Below are positions 18,566 to 26,164 of a stretch of 64,000 nt of DNA, in pieces. The stretch covers positions 682,001-746,000 of the forward strand of contig NZ_CP016499.1 in NCBI RefSeq assembly GCF_001713475.1, given 5' to 3'. The notes under the pieces were generated by a model, which saw only the letters and a list, made by a program, of their open reading frames with translations, searched no databases and was not told the origin of the DNA. This DNA is from Agrobacterium sp. RAC06 (lineage in GTDB: Bacteria; Pseudomonadota; Alphaproteobacteria; Rhizobiales; Rhizobiaceae). Every line of letters starts with the position of its first letter. The stretch's first letter is position 1. The position numbers and the translations under genes were made by a program.

Positions 18566-19213
18566 ATGGACATGAACGGATCACAACGCATAGAAGCGTC
18601 GCGCGAAGCCGTCTATGCGGCTCTGAACGACGTGGACATCTTGCGCCAGTGCATACCCGGCTGCGAATCCATCGAGAAGACGTCCGAAACCGAGATGGTC
18701 GCCAAGGTGACGCTGCGCATCGGCCCGGTCAAGGCGAGCTTTGCCGGCACTGTCACCCTGTCCGATCTGGATCCGCCGAATGGCTATACGATCTCTGGAG
18801 AGGGGTCAGGCGGCATGGCCGGTTTTGCCAAGGGGGGCGCCAATGTCACGCTCGAACCGGATGGCGATGCAACAATTCTGCACTATGTCGTGAAAGCCGA
18901 AATTGGCGGCAAGCTGGCACAGATGGGCAGCCGGCTCATCGACAGCACGGCGAAGAAACTGGCGGGCGACTTCTTTGAGAAATTCGGCGCGGTTGTCGGC
19001 GAACCGGCTGTCGTAGAGCCGCTTGCTGTCGAAGAACCTTCTGAAGAGAAGGCCAGCAAGGGGTGGATGAGCCGCATCCTCGGTACCAGCACCACAGCCT
19101 TCCTCATTCTCGCCCTCACGCCGGGCCTATGCTGCATCGCCGGCGATCATTCGGCTATGGGGGAAGACATGATGATGTCCTCGATCTGTTCAGAGCAGCC
19201 AGGGTTGCTCTGA
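18566..19213 (+). CDS. coxG: CoxG family SRPBCC protein (membrane recruitment of CO dehydrogenase)
   Basis: This 215-residue protein has an N-terminal SRPBCC/START-like CoxG domain (MNGSQRIEASREAVYAALND, QCIPGCESIE, GPVKASFAGTVTL), a Pro/Glu-rich linker, and one C-terminal hydrophobic segment (TTAFLILALTPGLCCIAG). CoxG is reported to tether CO dehydrogenase to the cytoplasmic membrane, giving electrons access to quinones. It follows coxF by 13 bases with GGGAGAA before the ATG. The last ~20 residues (Met-rich, then SSICSEQPGLL) run through a 10-bp inverted repeat and may be a non-conserved tail. Confidence 0.9.
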   Translation: MDMNGSQRIEASREAVYAALNDVDILRQCIPGCESIEKTSETEMVAKVTLRIGPVKASFAGTVTLSDLDPPNGYTISGEGSGGMAGFAKGGANVTLEPDGDATILHYVVKAEIGGKLAQMGSRLIDSTAKKLAGDFFEKFGAVVGEPAVVEPLAVEEPSEEKASKGWMSRILGTSTTAFLILALTPGLCCIAGDHSAMGEDMMMSSICSEQPGLL

Positions 19214-19215
19214 AC
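19188..19215 (+). repeat. Inverted repeat spanning the coxG stop codon
   Basis: Perfect 10-base arms GTTCAGAGCA (19188-19197) and TGCTCTGAAC (19206-19215) are separated by eight bases and enclose the end of coxG. No T-run follows, so it is not a classical terminator. It could be a transcript-end stabiliser at the end of the cox operon. Confidence 0.45.
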
Positions 19216-19983
19216 ACCTGCCGGCCTTTCGTTGCGTGTAAGCGGTGCGCAGGAAAACTTGAGGCATTTCTCCCAAGAATCTGGTTTTCGTCCATATTGC
19301 TTTTGAGGCGTTCACATCCACCAAGCTGTTCCGATTCACGATGCCTTGCGGCTCTGGTCCCAGATCACAAGCGTTTCAGGAATACAGTGCAGGTGTGCGT
19401 GAACGGCACGCAAATGAGATTTCCAGTCCCGACTTTGCCTGCGGGAACCAGATTAGAGACCTGTGATCGTTCCATCCGATACTGGCTTGTCGTCCGGTTT
19501 CAACCGCCTGGCCTTGGCGTCGCCCAACATCAAAAAATCACTTCATTTCGCATCGCATGCATCCGGCCCAGCCCGCCATTTGGCCCGCTACAACCACTGA
19601 AATTCGGCGCGAAGACATGCGACGAAATGGAGTGTGGAAGATGGCAAAAGCTACCTTTTGTGTTGTACGTTCAATACGATACGAGCCAAAAGTAGATCGA
19701 TCGATACTCAACGGTAGGCAGACACCCGGTCCGCCACGAAACACAAATGTCCATACCGAATACTTGCGTGATCGCTCGCGCCGGAGCACGGTGCCCTCCC
19801 CCCGAACCTGAAGTACGCCCTACGGCGGTTGCCCTCCGGAGCTGCCCGCAAGGATTTCGCGTGCCGCGCCCGGGTGGAGCTCTGTTTTTTCCGCAAGATC
19901 GATCAGATTGTAATCATTGATTTAGCCGATCACCAACGCCCGTGTCCTATTCTGGATCAAGGCAGGTTGGCAGGATTGGTTTC
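19214..19983. other. 770-base region without a recognisable gene
   Basis: No open frame here has a plausible ribosome site together with recognisable protein sequence. A short CAAAAG/CTTTTG stem lies near 19645-19660, and A/T-richer DNA near 19885-19930 probably belongs to the promoter of the small gene at 19984. It may be decayed coding sequence at the edge of the cox island. Confidence 0.4.
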
Positions 19984-20106
19984 ATGCGTGTGACGGTGGC
20001 CCTGATGATCGCGGCGGTGTTCAGCATCCTGGCGATCAAATATTCCGAGCAATCCCTCGGTGGCGGACGGTTGACTGCATCTGCGACCGATGTTTCCGCA
20101 GGTTGA
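19984..20106 (+). CDS. Small single-helix membrane protein, paralogue 1
   Basis: This is a 40-residue open frame, MRVTVALMIAAVFSILAIKY, then SEQSLGGGRLTASATDVSAG. It has one hydrophobic helix (residues ~3-19) and a short Gly/Ser-rich, probably periplasmic tail. The main evidence that it is real is a second frame 257 bases downstream with the same layout and about 50% identity, including SILA(I/L)KY and SLGGG. AGGA lies about ten bases before the ATG. Function is unknown. Confidence 0.6.
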   Translation: MRVTVALMIAAVFSILAIKYSEQSLGGGRLTASATDVSAG

Positions 20107-20240
20107 TCTTCTCAGACGACCCGGGTTGTGGCTTTTCGACCACAGCCTGCTGTCTTTCGATGTATTTCCAGCTTGAAAGCGGCCTCAGAGGAACCGGTTG
20201 CCGCAATCTCGTTGAGGATCGCCAGGCAGGAGCAAAGACC

Positions 20241-20366
20241 ATGAGATACATTTTCATCCTGCTGATCGCCTCGGTGCTCAGCATACTCGCCTTAAAATAC
20301 GCGAACAATTCGCTCGGCGGCGGCGAACTGATGGCATCGCCGATGGATGTGTCGCAGGAAACCTGA
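20241..20366 (+). CDS. Small single-helix membrane protein, paralogue 2
   Basis: This is a 41-residue open frame, MRYIFILLIASVLSILALKY, then ANNSLGGGELMASPMDVSQET. It is a paralogue of the small gene at 19984: conserved MR start, one hydrophobic helix, SILAxKY at its end, SLGGG, and a DVS motif near the C-terminus. CAGGAG lies eight bases before the ATG. Conservation at the protein level between two adjacent copies supports translation. Function is unknown; it does not match a family I know. Confidence 0.65.
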   Translation: MRYIFILLIASVLSILALKYANNSLGGGELMASPMDVSQET

Positions 20367-20408
20367 TTGCACAACCGTTCATCCGGCGCCTCAGAATGCG
20401 CCGCCCCG

Positions 20409-21863
20409 TCAGCCTAGAAGGCCATCCAGCCATTCACGCGACAGGCGTGTTTCCAACTCCGTCGCCAGATCGTCCAAGGCCGCGTCGACACTCGCCCGAT
20501 AGTTCGTTCCGCCGCCATGAACCCCGAAACTCTCGAGAAGCTTGCGTCTATAGGCGTCGCTCGAGAACAGCCCGTGCAGGTAGGTTCCGATAACGCGCCG
20601 ATCGGCGGAGCCCGCACCGTCAGCCCGGCCGTCGATGCGGATCGGGGCTCGCAGCGTATCCGGTCCTTGGGTCACCCCGAGATGGATCTCGTAACCCGCG
20701 AGAGCGACGTCGTGTTCGAGAGAGTGGGCCTCGCTGTTGCGGACCGTTTTTTCCGGCGCCATCACGGTTTCGACGTCGAGCAGGCCAAGTCCGTCAACTG
20801 TGCGTGGCGCGCCTTCCAGACCAAGGGGGTCGGAAATCTGGCGACCCAGGATCTGATAGCCGCCACAAATGCCGATTACGCGTCCGCCGCGCCTGACATG
20901 CATTGCAAGATCCCGGTCCCAGCCGTGGCTCCGTAGTTCCTCCAGATCCGCAATCGTGGCCTTGGAGCCAGGCAGGACCACCAGGCCAGCATCGACAGGC
21001 AAGGGTTCGCCTGCGCGGACATAAACGAGATCGACCTCCGGTTCGGCTGCGAGCGGATCGAGATCGTCGAAATTGGCAATGCGCGACAGGACGGGCACGG
21101 CGACCTTCAAGGCGCCGCCGGTGCCCTTGACCAGGCGTTCCAGGACGACGGAATCCTCTGCCGGCAGGCGCGCGGCGGCCTTCAGCCAGGGGATGACGCC
21201 GAAGCAGGGCCAGCCGGTAAAGGTGCCTATCGCCGAAAGACCGTCGTCGAACAGCGTGACGTCACCACGGAACTTGTTGATGATGTAGCCGATGATCTGG
21301 GCGCGATCCTCGTCCGGCAGTATCGTATGCGTGCCCACGAGGGAGGCGATCACCCCTCCCCGATCGATGTCTCCGACAAGCACTACAGGCACGCCGGCGC
21401 GGGTGGCAAAGCCCATATTGGCAATATCGCCCGCCCTTAGGTTGATTTCGGCGGGCGAGCCGGCGCCTTCGACGATGACGAGGTCCTTACCCGCACAGAC
21501 AGTTTCAAAACTTTCAAGGACGGCGCCCAAAAGCTGCGGTTTCAGCCGTTGGTAGTCACGACCCTTGGCCTGGCCGAAGACCTTGCCCTGGACGATGATC
21601 TGGCTGCCAGTTTCGCTCTGGGGCTTGAGCAGAACAGGATTCATGTGAACGGATGACGGCGTGCGGGCGGCGAGCGCCTGGAGCCATTGCGCACGGCCGA
21701 TCTCCCCGCCGTCATCGGAGACGGCTGCGTTGTTGGACATGTTTTGCGGCTTGAAGGGCGCCACCTTGAGCCCCCTGTTCGCAGCCAGACGGCACAGTCC
21801 GGCCACAAGTATCGTCTTTCCGACATCCGATCCTGTCCCCTGCAACATGATCGCTCGTGTCAT
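20409..21863 (-). CDS. cobQ: Adenosylcobyric acid synthase CobQ
   Basis: This amidates cobyrinic acid a,c-diamide side chains at b, d, e and g using glutamine in vitamin B12 synthesis. At 484 residues it has an N-terminal P-loop-like domain (MLQGTGSDVGKTILVAGLCR; KPQNMSNNAAV) and a C-terminal class I-like glutamine amidotransferase domain with catalytic Cys in RVIGICGGYQILG and His in IGTYLHGLF. Length is typical. It stands alone in this window. I see no cobalamin riboswitch in the ~240 bases upstream. B12 made here would serve, among others, the B12-dependent BchE encoded at 36.8 kb. Confidence 0.95.
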   Translation of the reverse strand: MTRAIMLQGTGSDVGKTILVAGLCRLAANRGLKVAPFKPQNMSNNAAVSDDGGEIGRAQWLQALAARTPSSVHMNPVLLKPQSETGSQIIVQGKVFGQAKGRDYQRLKPQLLGAVLESFETVCAGKDLVIVEGAGSPAEINLRAGDIANMGFATRAGVPVVLVGDIDRGGVIASLVGTHTILPDEDRAQIIGYIINKFRGDVTLFDDGLSAIGTFTGWPCFGVIPWLKAAARLPAEDSVVLERLVKGTGGALKVAVPVLSRIANFDDLDPLAAEPEVDLVYVRAGEPLPVDAGLVVLPGSKATIADLEELRSHGWDRDLAMHVRRGGRVIGICGGYQILGRQISDPLGLEGAPRTVDGLGLLDVETVMAPEKTVRNSEAHSLEHDVALAGYEIHLGVTQGPDTLRAPIRIDGRADGAGSADRRVIGTYLHGLFSSDAYRRKLLESFGVHGGGTNYRASVDAALDDLATELETRLSREWLDGLLG

Positions 21864-21935
21864 CGTGTCCTGTCCCGTTTCCGCCGCGGCATTGTCTGCC
21901 TATTTTTCATGATCTTGCAGCGATCTCGCCCGCAA

Positions 21936-22004
21936 AGTTGATGCAAATGCGACACTGCGGCAGCCTGTCGCGGCCGATAGCTCAGCAGTTGATCATTTGC
22001 GACA
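21936..22004. repeat. Imperfect direct repeats upstream of cobQ
   Basis: AGTTGATGCAAATGCGACA starts at 21936 and AGTTGATCATTTGCGACA starts at 21987, 51 bases apart. They share the outer bases and carry CAAATG versus CATTTG in the middle. They lie 70-140 bases upstream of cobQ on its 5' side. A regulator site is possible but unassigned. Confidence 0.4.
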
Positions 22005-22101
22005 TTCAATGACGGTTTGCGCGCTGGTGCGGAGACTTCGCAGTGATTATCTGCTGCTCGAAACCAGCGCCCTCAAGAGCGCGGCAATCTAGGAAACACC
22101 C

Positions 22102-22221
22102 ATGCTCTACATCCTGCAGAACCGCAATAGCCTGGCTATCGCCTGGAACGGCCGCGCGCCGCAGCACAAGACCATCGCACGCTGGGAAGTGCGCAATCCG
22201 ATCTCGTTTCGCAAGGGTTGA
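22102..22221 (+). CDS. Possible small protein (39 aa)
   Basis: This is an open frame of 39 residues, MLYILQNRNSLAIAWNGRAP, then QHKTIARWEVRNPISFRKG. AGGAAA lies about eight bases before the ATG and codon choice is GC3-rich like its neighbours. There is no paralogue in the window and no family I recognise, so it is a weak call. A candidate small RNA locus follows at 22299. Confidence 0.35.
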   Translation: MLYILQNRNSLAIAWNGRAPQHKTIARWEVRNPISFRKG

Positions 22222-22289
22222 TTCTCAGCTGGCGGCCGATCGGTGACTGCGCCTCTTGCGAAGTCACTCTGACTACCGGTCGAGCCTGA

Positions 22290-22329
22290 AAAACAAAACG
22301 CCCCGGGACGCAATACTCGATCCGGGGCG
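22290..22329 (-). terminator. Rho-independent terminator, minus strand
   Basis: On the minus strand, arms CGCCCCGG and CCGGGGCG (22329-22322 and 22306-22299) are followed by TTTTGTTTTT (22298-22289). The T-run only makes sense for leftward transcription, yet no minus-strand gene is recognised just upstream, which hints at an unannotated transcript. Confidence 0.55.
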
Positions 22330-22425
22330 CAACCGACAGTAACGCGTCGGCCCTCTCATCTACCGCTGTAGATGTTACCGGATCGTTAGCCCGCCGCCGC
22401 GGGCGACATTTTTTCAATTTTTTTT
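22299..22425 (+). ncRNA. Candidate small RNA with three stem-loops
   Basis: Three perfect stems follow each other in a protein-free stretch: CGCCCCGG/CCGGGGCG (22299-22329), CATCTAC/GTAGATG with a 4-base loop (22357-22374), and GCCCGC/GCGGGC (22389-22404). The last is followed by T6 and T8 runs to 22425, a strong rightward terminator. The layout resembles an Hfq-type small RNA. The 5' end and promoter were not identified, and transcription could also be leftward, ending at the other terminator. The family is unknown. Confidence 0.4.
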
Positions 22426-22861
22426 GTACCTGCACGCGCGCGCCTTCGCGCCTGTCATATTGACGCAGTTGGGACAGGTTAGGTCTCACGTTGGATTGCA
22501 GCCAAACCACGCTTCTGTTCCGCCCGATACAACTGCTCGTCCGTTGGGCGCATTGACCTCGCGCCGATGCCGAAATGCGGCAAAATCAGTCGCAACAATA
22601 GCTTGGCGCCGCTGCCGCCGTTGATGACAGGGGTCGCGAGAGGTTGATTTTCGGAACCAAAGACGTAGGCTTAGTGTCGTGACACGAGGTCGACGGGCAA
22701 CAACGCCCCTTAAGACAAGGCCTGGTCCACTGGATGACGCACCGGCCAGACGCGTCCGGGCGCTCATGCGCATGAAGACAAAATTGGCAGCGCGGTCCGC
22801 AGTAGCCGCCCCTGCCCTTCCCGATGAACGCTGCAAGATAAGACTGGGAGGTCTTAACTCC

Positions 22862-23860
22862 ATGAAGAAGCTGATTGCTTCCACCATTCTCGCCGCGGGT
22901 CTCTACGCAGTTGCCGGCTCTGCCCAGGCTGCCGAATGCGGTGATGTTTCGATTGCCGAAATGAACTGGGCGTCGGCCGGTGTCGCCGCCTATGTCGACA
23001 AGATCATCCTGGAAAGCGGCTATGGCTGCTCGGTGACGGTCGTCACCGGCGACACGATGCCGACGTTCGCCTCCATGAATGAAAAAGGCCAGCCGGACAT
23101 GGCTCCGGAATTCTGGGTCAATGCCGTGCGTACCGCGCTTGACGAAGCCATTGCCGAAGGTCGTCTGATCCAGGCCGCCCCGTTGCTGTCGGATGGCGGC
23201 GTGGAAGGCTGGTGGATTCCGAAGTTCATCGCCGACGCCAATCCGGACATCAAGACTGTCGAAGATGCGCTTGCCCGTCCGGAGCTTTTCCCGGCGCCGG
23301 AAGATGCAACCAAGGCTGCAGTGACCAACTGCCCCTCGGGCTGGAACTGCCAGGTCTCGACCGCCAATCTCTATCGTGCACTCGGCGCCAAGGAGAAGGG
23401 TTTCGAGCTGGTTGATACCGGCTCGGCTGCCGGCCTTGACGGCTCGATCGCCAACGCTTTCGAAAACAAGAAGGGCTGGCTCGGTTATTACTGGGCTCCG
23501 ACCGCAATTCTCGGCAAGTACGAGATGGTGAAGCTCTCCTTCGGCGTTGAACATGATAAGGCCTCCTGGGATGCGTGCACCGCCGTTCCAGACTGCGCTG
23601 ATCCGAAGGTAAATGCCTATCCGGTTTCCGACGTCTACACCGTCGTCACCAAGGGCTTTGCCGAAAAGGCAGGCGTTGCCATGGATTACGTGAAGACCCG
23701 CAAATGGGACAACGCGACCGTCGGCAAGGTTCTCGCCTGGATGGAAGAAAACCAGGGCACCAACGAAGACGGCGCCAAGCACTTCCTCGAAACCTATCCG
23801 GACATGTGGACGACCTGGGTCGCCCCTGAGGTCGCCGAAAAGGTCAAGGCGTCTCTCTAA
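22862..23860 (+). CDS. proX: Glycine betaine/proline betaine-type ABC transporter substrate-binding protein
   Basis: This is a periplasmic binding protein of the OpuAC/ProX family, 332 residues. A Sec signal peptide MKKLIASTILAAGLYAVAGS ends at AQA-AEC (cut near residue 23). The mature part has the quaternary-amine binder features MAPEFWVNAV, GGVEGWWIPKF, LDGSIANAFENKKGWLGYYW and a C-terminal LETYPDMWTTWV. It is followed by matching permease and ATPase genes and by betaine-homocysteine methyltransferase, so a betaine is the likely substrate. The exact compound (glycine betaine, proline betaine, other) cannot be read from sequence. Confidence 0.88.
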   Translation: MKKLIASTILAAGLYAVAGSAQAAECGDVSIAEMNWASAGVAAYVDKIILESGYGCSVTVVTGDTMPTFASMNEKGQPDMAPEFWVNAVRTALDEAIAEGRLIQAAPLLSDGGVEGWWIPKFIADANPDIKTVEDALARPELFPAPEDATKAAVTNCPSGWNCQVSTANLYRALGAKEKGFELVDTGSAAGLDGSIANAFENKKGWLGYYWAPTAILGKYEMVKLSFGVEHDKASWDACTAVPDCADPKVNAYPVSDVYTVVTKGFAEKAGVAMDYVKTRKWDNATVGKVLAWMEENQGTNEDGAKHFLETYPDMWTTWVAPEVAEKVKASL

Positions 23861-23879
23861 GCAAGATCGACGACTAACT

Positions 23880-23910
23880 GCGGCGGGCCCTGGTGCCCGC
23901 CGCGCTTTCT
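23880..23910 (+). terminator. Attenuator-like hairpin after the binding-protein gene
   Basis: Nine-base arms GCGGCGGGC (23880-23888) and GCCCGCCGC (23895-23903) with a 6-base loop are followed by GCTTTCT. It lies 20 bases after the stop codon of the binding protein and before its permease gene, the usual place for a partial terminator in ABC importer operons. Confidence 0.55.
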
Positions 23911-24080
23911 GCGAAGCGGCATGCCGCATCACGCCATTCAACGACTCCCGACGTCGCAGACGGCATGAATTCCCTTCCGGAACTCAATTAGCCTCTCACT
24001 CGGGAATATGGCATCGCCGTCAGGGGCCCATCGCAGCGTTTCACACGTCATAAAGTGCGAGGGTCGACAAGGGGAACGAG

Positions 24081-24995
24081 ATGGCTTCGACTTTATGTAA
24101 CTACCTGCCCGAAGTGCTGTGCAGGTTTCCAGAAATCGACGATACCGTCATGCGCGTCGCGCGAAAAAGTATCGACGACAGTTTCAAGGGCTTCGTGCGT
24201 GCCTATGGCAATGTCATCGACGCGGTGACCCATCCACTACAGCTCTTCCTGAACTGGCTTGAAGCGCTGTTCGTCAGCACGCCCTGGTTCATCTTTCTGG
24301 CGGTCATGGTCCTGATTGTGTATTACGCCAGCCGCAACATGCGGATCGTAGGTTTGACGATCATCGGCATGCTGTTCATCGGCTTCGTCGGTCTCTGGGA
24401 AGATACGATGATCACATTGGCCATCGTCACCGTGTCCACTCTGCTCGCCATTATCATCGGCATCCCGCTGGGGATCCTTATGGCGCGGTCAGACAGAGCC
24501 CAATCCATCATCAATCCGATCCTTGACGTCATGCAGACGATGCCGAGTTTCGTCTACCTCATTCCGGTCGTCATGGTCTTCGGCATCGGCAAGGTTCCGG
24601 GCGTCATCGCCGTTGTCATCTATGCCGTTCCGCCGATGATCCGCCTGACCAATCTCGGCATCCGACTGGTCGATCGCGAAGTGCTGGAAGCGGCAGATGC
24701 TTTCGGGTCCTCACCGCGGCAGAAACTGATGAACGTGCAGATCCCGCTCGCGCTGCCGACCGTCATGGCCGGCATCAACCAGACCATCATGATGTCGCTC
24801 GCCATGGTCGTCGTCGCCTCGATGATCGGTGTCGGCGGGCTCGGCAAGAACGTGCTGCAGGCGATCTCCAACCAGTTCCTGACGATCGGGTTCCTCAACG
24901 GTTTTGCGCTCGTTGCCATCGCCATCATCTTCGACCGCGCCAGCCAGGCTTACGGCAAGCGCCTTCAGCGCCACACGGAGGTGGTCCATGGCTAG
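24081..24995 (+). CDS. proW: Glycine betaine/proline betaine-type ABC transporter permease
   Basis: This is an inner-membrane permease of the ProW/OpuAB family, 304 residues with about six helices after a cytoplasmic N-terminal stretch. The EAA loop is recognisable in LEAADAFGSSPRQKLMNVQI and the family segment in DVMQTMPSFVYLIPVVMVFG. GGGGAACG precedes ATG 24081. Its end overlaps the ATPase start by eight bases (24988-24995), so the two are coupled. Confidence 0.92.
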   Translation: MASTLCNYLPEVLCRFPEIDDTVMRVARKSIDDSFKGFVRAYGNVIDAVTHPLQLFLNWLEALFVSTPWFIFLAVMVLIVYYASRNMRIVGLTIIGMLFIGFVGLWEDTMITLAIVTVSTLLAIIIGIPLGILMARSDRAQSIINPILDVMQTMPSFVYLIPVVMVFGIGKVPGVIAVVIYAVPPMIRLTNLGIRLVDREVLEAADAFGSSPRQKLMNVQIPLALPTVMAGINQTIMMSLAMVVVASMIGVGGLGKNVLQAISNQFLTIGFLNGFALVAIAIIFDRASQAYGKRLQRHTEVVHG

Positions 24996-26040
24996 TCACG
25001 ACATCGAAATCCGCAATCTCTACAAGATCTTCGGCCCCAATGGCGGTGCCTTCATCGACCAGGTGAAGGCCGGCATGTCGAAGTCGGAGCTTAATGAGAC
25101 CCACGGACATGTGCTTGGCCTCAAGGATATCAACATCGAGATGCCCGGCGGCGGCATCACCGTCGTCATGGGCCTGTCGGGCTCCGGCAAGTCGACGCTG
25201 ATCCGCCACATCAACCGGCTGATCGAGCCGACGTCGGGCGAAGTTCTCTATGACGGCGTCGACGTCTGTCAGATGAACCCGCTGGAGCTTAGAGAGTTTC
25301 GCCGCCACAAGACGGCGATGGTGTTCCAGAAATTCGCACTGCTGCCACACCGCACCGTGCTCGAAAACACCGTCTATGGTCTCGACATCCAGGGCATTCC
25401 ACGCTCAAAGAGCGAGGAGATCGGTCGCCGCTGGATCGACCGCGTCGGGCTCTCGGGCTTCGAGGGGCATTATCCGAACCAACTCTCGGGTGGCATGCAG
25501 CAGCGTGTGGGGCTTGCCCGGGCGCTCTCCAACGATGCTGACATTCTGCTGATGGACGAAGCCTATTCGGCTCTCGATCCGCTCATCCGCGTCGATATGC
25601 AGACGGTTCTGCTCGATCTGCAGCAGGAATTGAAAAAGACTGTCGTCTTCATCACCCACGATCTCGACGAGGCGCTGCGTCTCGGTGACAAGATCGCGAT
25701 CCTGAGGGATGGCGAGGTCATTCAGCAGGGTTCCGGCCAGGACATCGTGTTGCAGCCGGCCGACGACTACATCTCGGCCTTCGTCAAGGAAGTGAACCGC
25801 GGCCGTGTCATCCGTCTCGACACGATCATGGGGCCTCTGACCGGGACTGCCGAAGGTCTCGCGATGCCGGGCGCAACGGTCTTGGAGGCTGCAGCCCGCA
25901 CCATGACGGATGCGCGGCAATCGAGCGCAGTGGTCACCAACGACGGCGGCACGCCAATCGGACGCGTCGATCTCCAGCAGATCATTGCCGCCATGGTCAC
26001 GCCGAAGAGTCACGAAGACAACCAGATCGCCGCCGAATAG
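24988..26040 (+). CDS. proV: Glycine betaine/proline betaine-type ABC transporter ATP-binding protein
   Basis: This is the ATPase of the betaine importer, 350 residues, ProV/OpuAA family. It has Walker A GLSGSGKST (near residue 62), Q-loop VFQKFALLPHRTVLEN, signature LSGGMQQRVGLARAL and Walker B ILLMDEAYSALDPLIR, in which the usual DEP/DEAF is DEAY as in this family, and FITHDLDEA. A ~75-residue C-terminal part after residue 265 is CBS-like (VLEAAARTMTDARQSSAVV), which in OpuA senses ionic strength. ATG 24988 was chosen because homology begins there. Confidence 0.93.
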   Translation: MASHDIEIRNLYKIFGPNGGAFIDQVKAGMSKSELNETHGHVLGLKDINIEMPGGGITVVMGLSGSGKSTLIRHINRLIEPTSGEVLYDGVDVCQMNPLELREFRRHKTAMVFQKFALLPHRTVLENTVYGLDIQGIPRSKSEEIGRRWIDRVGLSGFEGHYPNQLSGGMQQRVGLARALSNDADILLMDEAYSALDPLIRVDMQTVLLDLQQELKKTVVFITHDLDEALRLGDKIAILRDGEVIQQGSGQDIVLQPADDYISAFVKEVNRGRVIRLDTIMGPLTGTAEGLAMPGATVLEAAARTMTDARQSSAVVTNDGGTPIGRVDLQQIIAAMVTPKSHEDNQIAAE

Positions 26041-26071
26041 CGACGATACCAATCGATGTCTTCTACAATAC

Positions 26072-26107
26072 GGCCCCGTCTCTCGCGGGGCCGCTCTCTT
26101 TTTCGAG
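26072..26107 (+). terminator. Rho-independent terminator after the betaine transporter operon
   Basis: Stem CGGCCCCG / CGGGGCCG with a short TCTCTCG loop is followed by CTCTCTTTTT. It separates the transporter operon from the methyltransferase gene, which therefore needs its own promoter. Confidence 0.8.
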
Positions 26108-26115
26108 ATTGAAAC

Positions 26116-26137
26116 CATATAAAGACTTCTTTATATG
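26116..26137 (+). promoter_or_regulatory. Perfect palindromic operator upstream of bmt (SahR-like)
   Basis: Perfect 10-base arms CATATAAAGA (26116-26125) and TCTTTATATG (26128-26137) are separated by CT, in an A/T-rich stretch just before the bmt start. Proteobacterial methionine-cycle genes are known to be controlled by the ArsR-family S-adenosylhomocysteine sensor SahR through ATAAAG-type palindromes, and this site looks like that class. The palindrome is seen; the regulator is inferred. Confidence 0.6.
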
Positions 26138-26164
26138 ATTGGCATGTCAATCAAAGGATCCGCC

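Larger units (their letters stand above)
22222..22861. other. 640-base intergenic region before the betaine transporter
   Basis: This contains a minus-strand terminator, the candidate small RNA/terminator hairpins (22299-22425) and the upstream region of the transporter operon. A perfect dyad, GTGTC-GT-GACAC, lies at 22674-22685 and could be an operator for the downstream operon. No other gene is supported. Confidence 0.4.

Noticed and set aside
19557..19811. Open frame of ~84 codons in the gap after coxG
   Set aside because: Overlapping frames exist on both strands, none with a ribosome site or recognisable sequence.
21864..22101. Cobalamin riboswitch upstream of cobQ
   Set aside because: I looked for the B12-box type core on the minus strand and did not find it; only the imperfect repeats are present.
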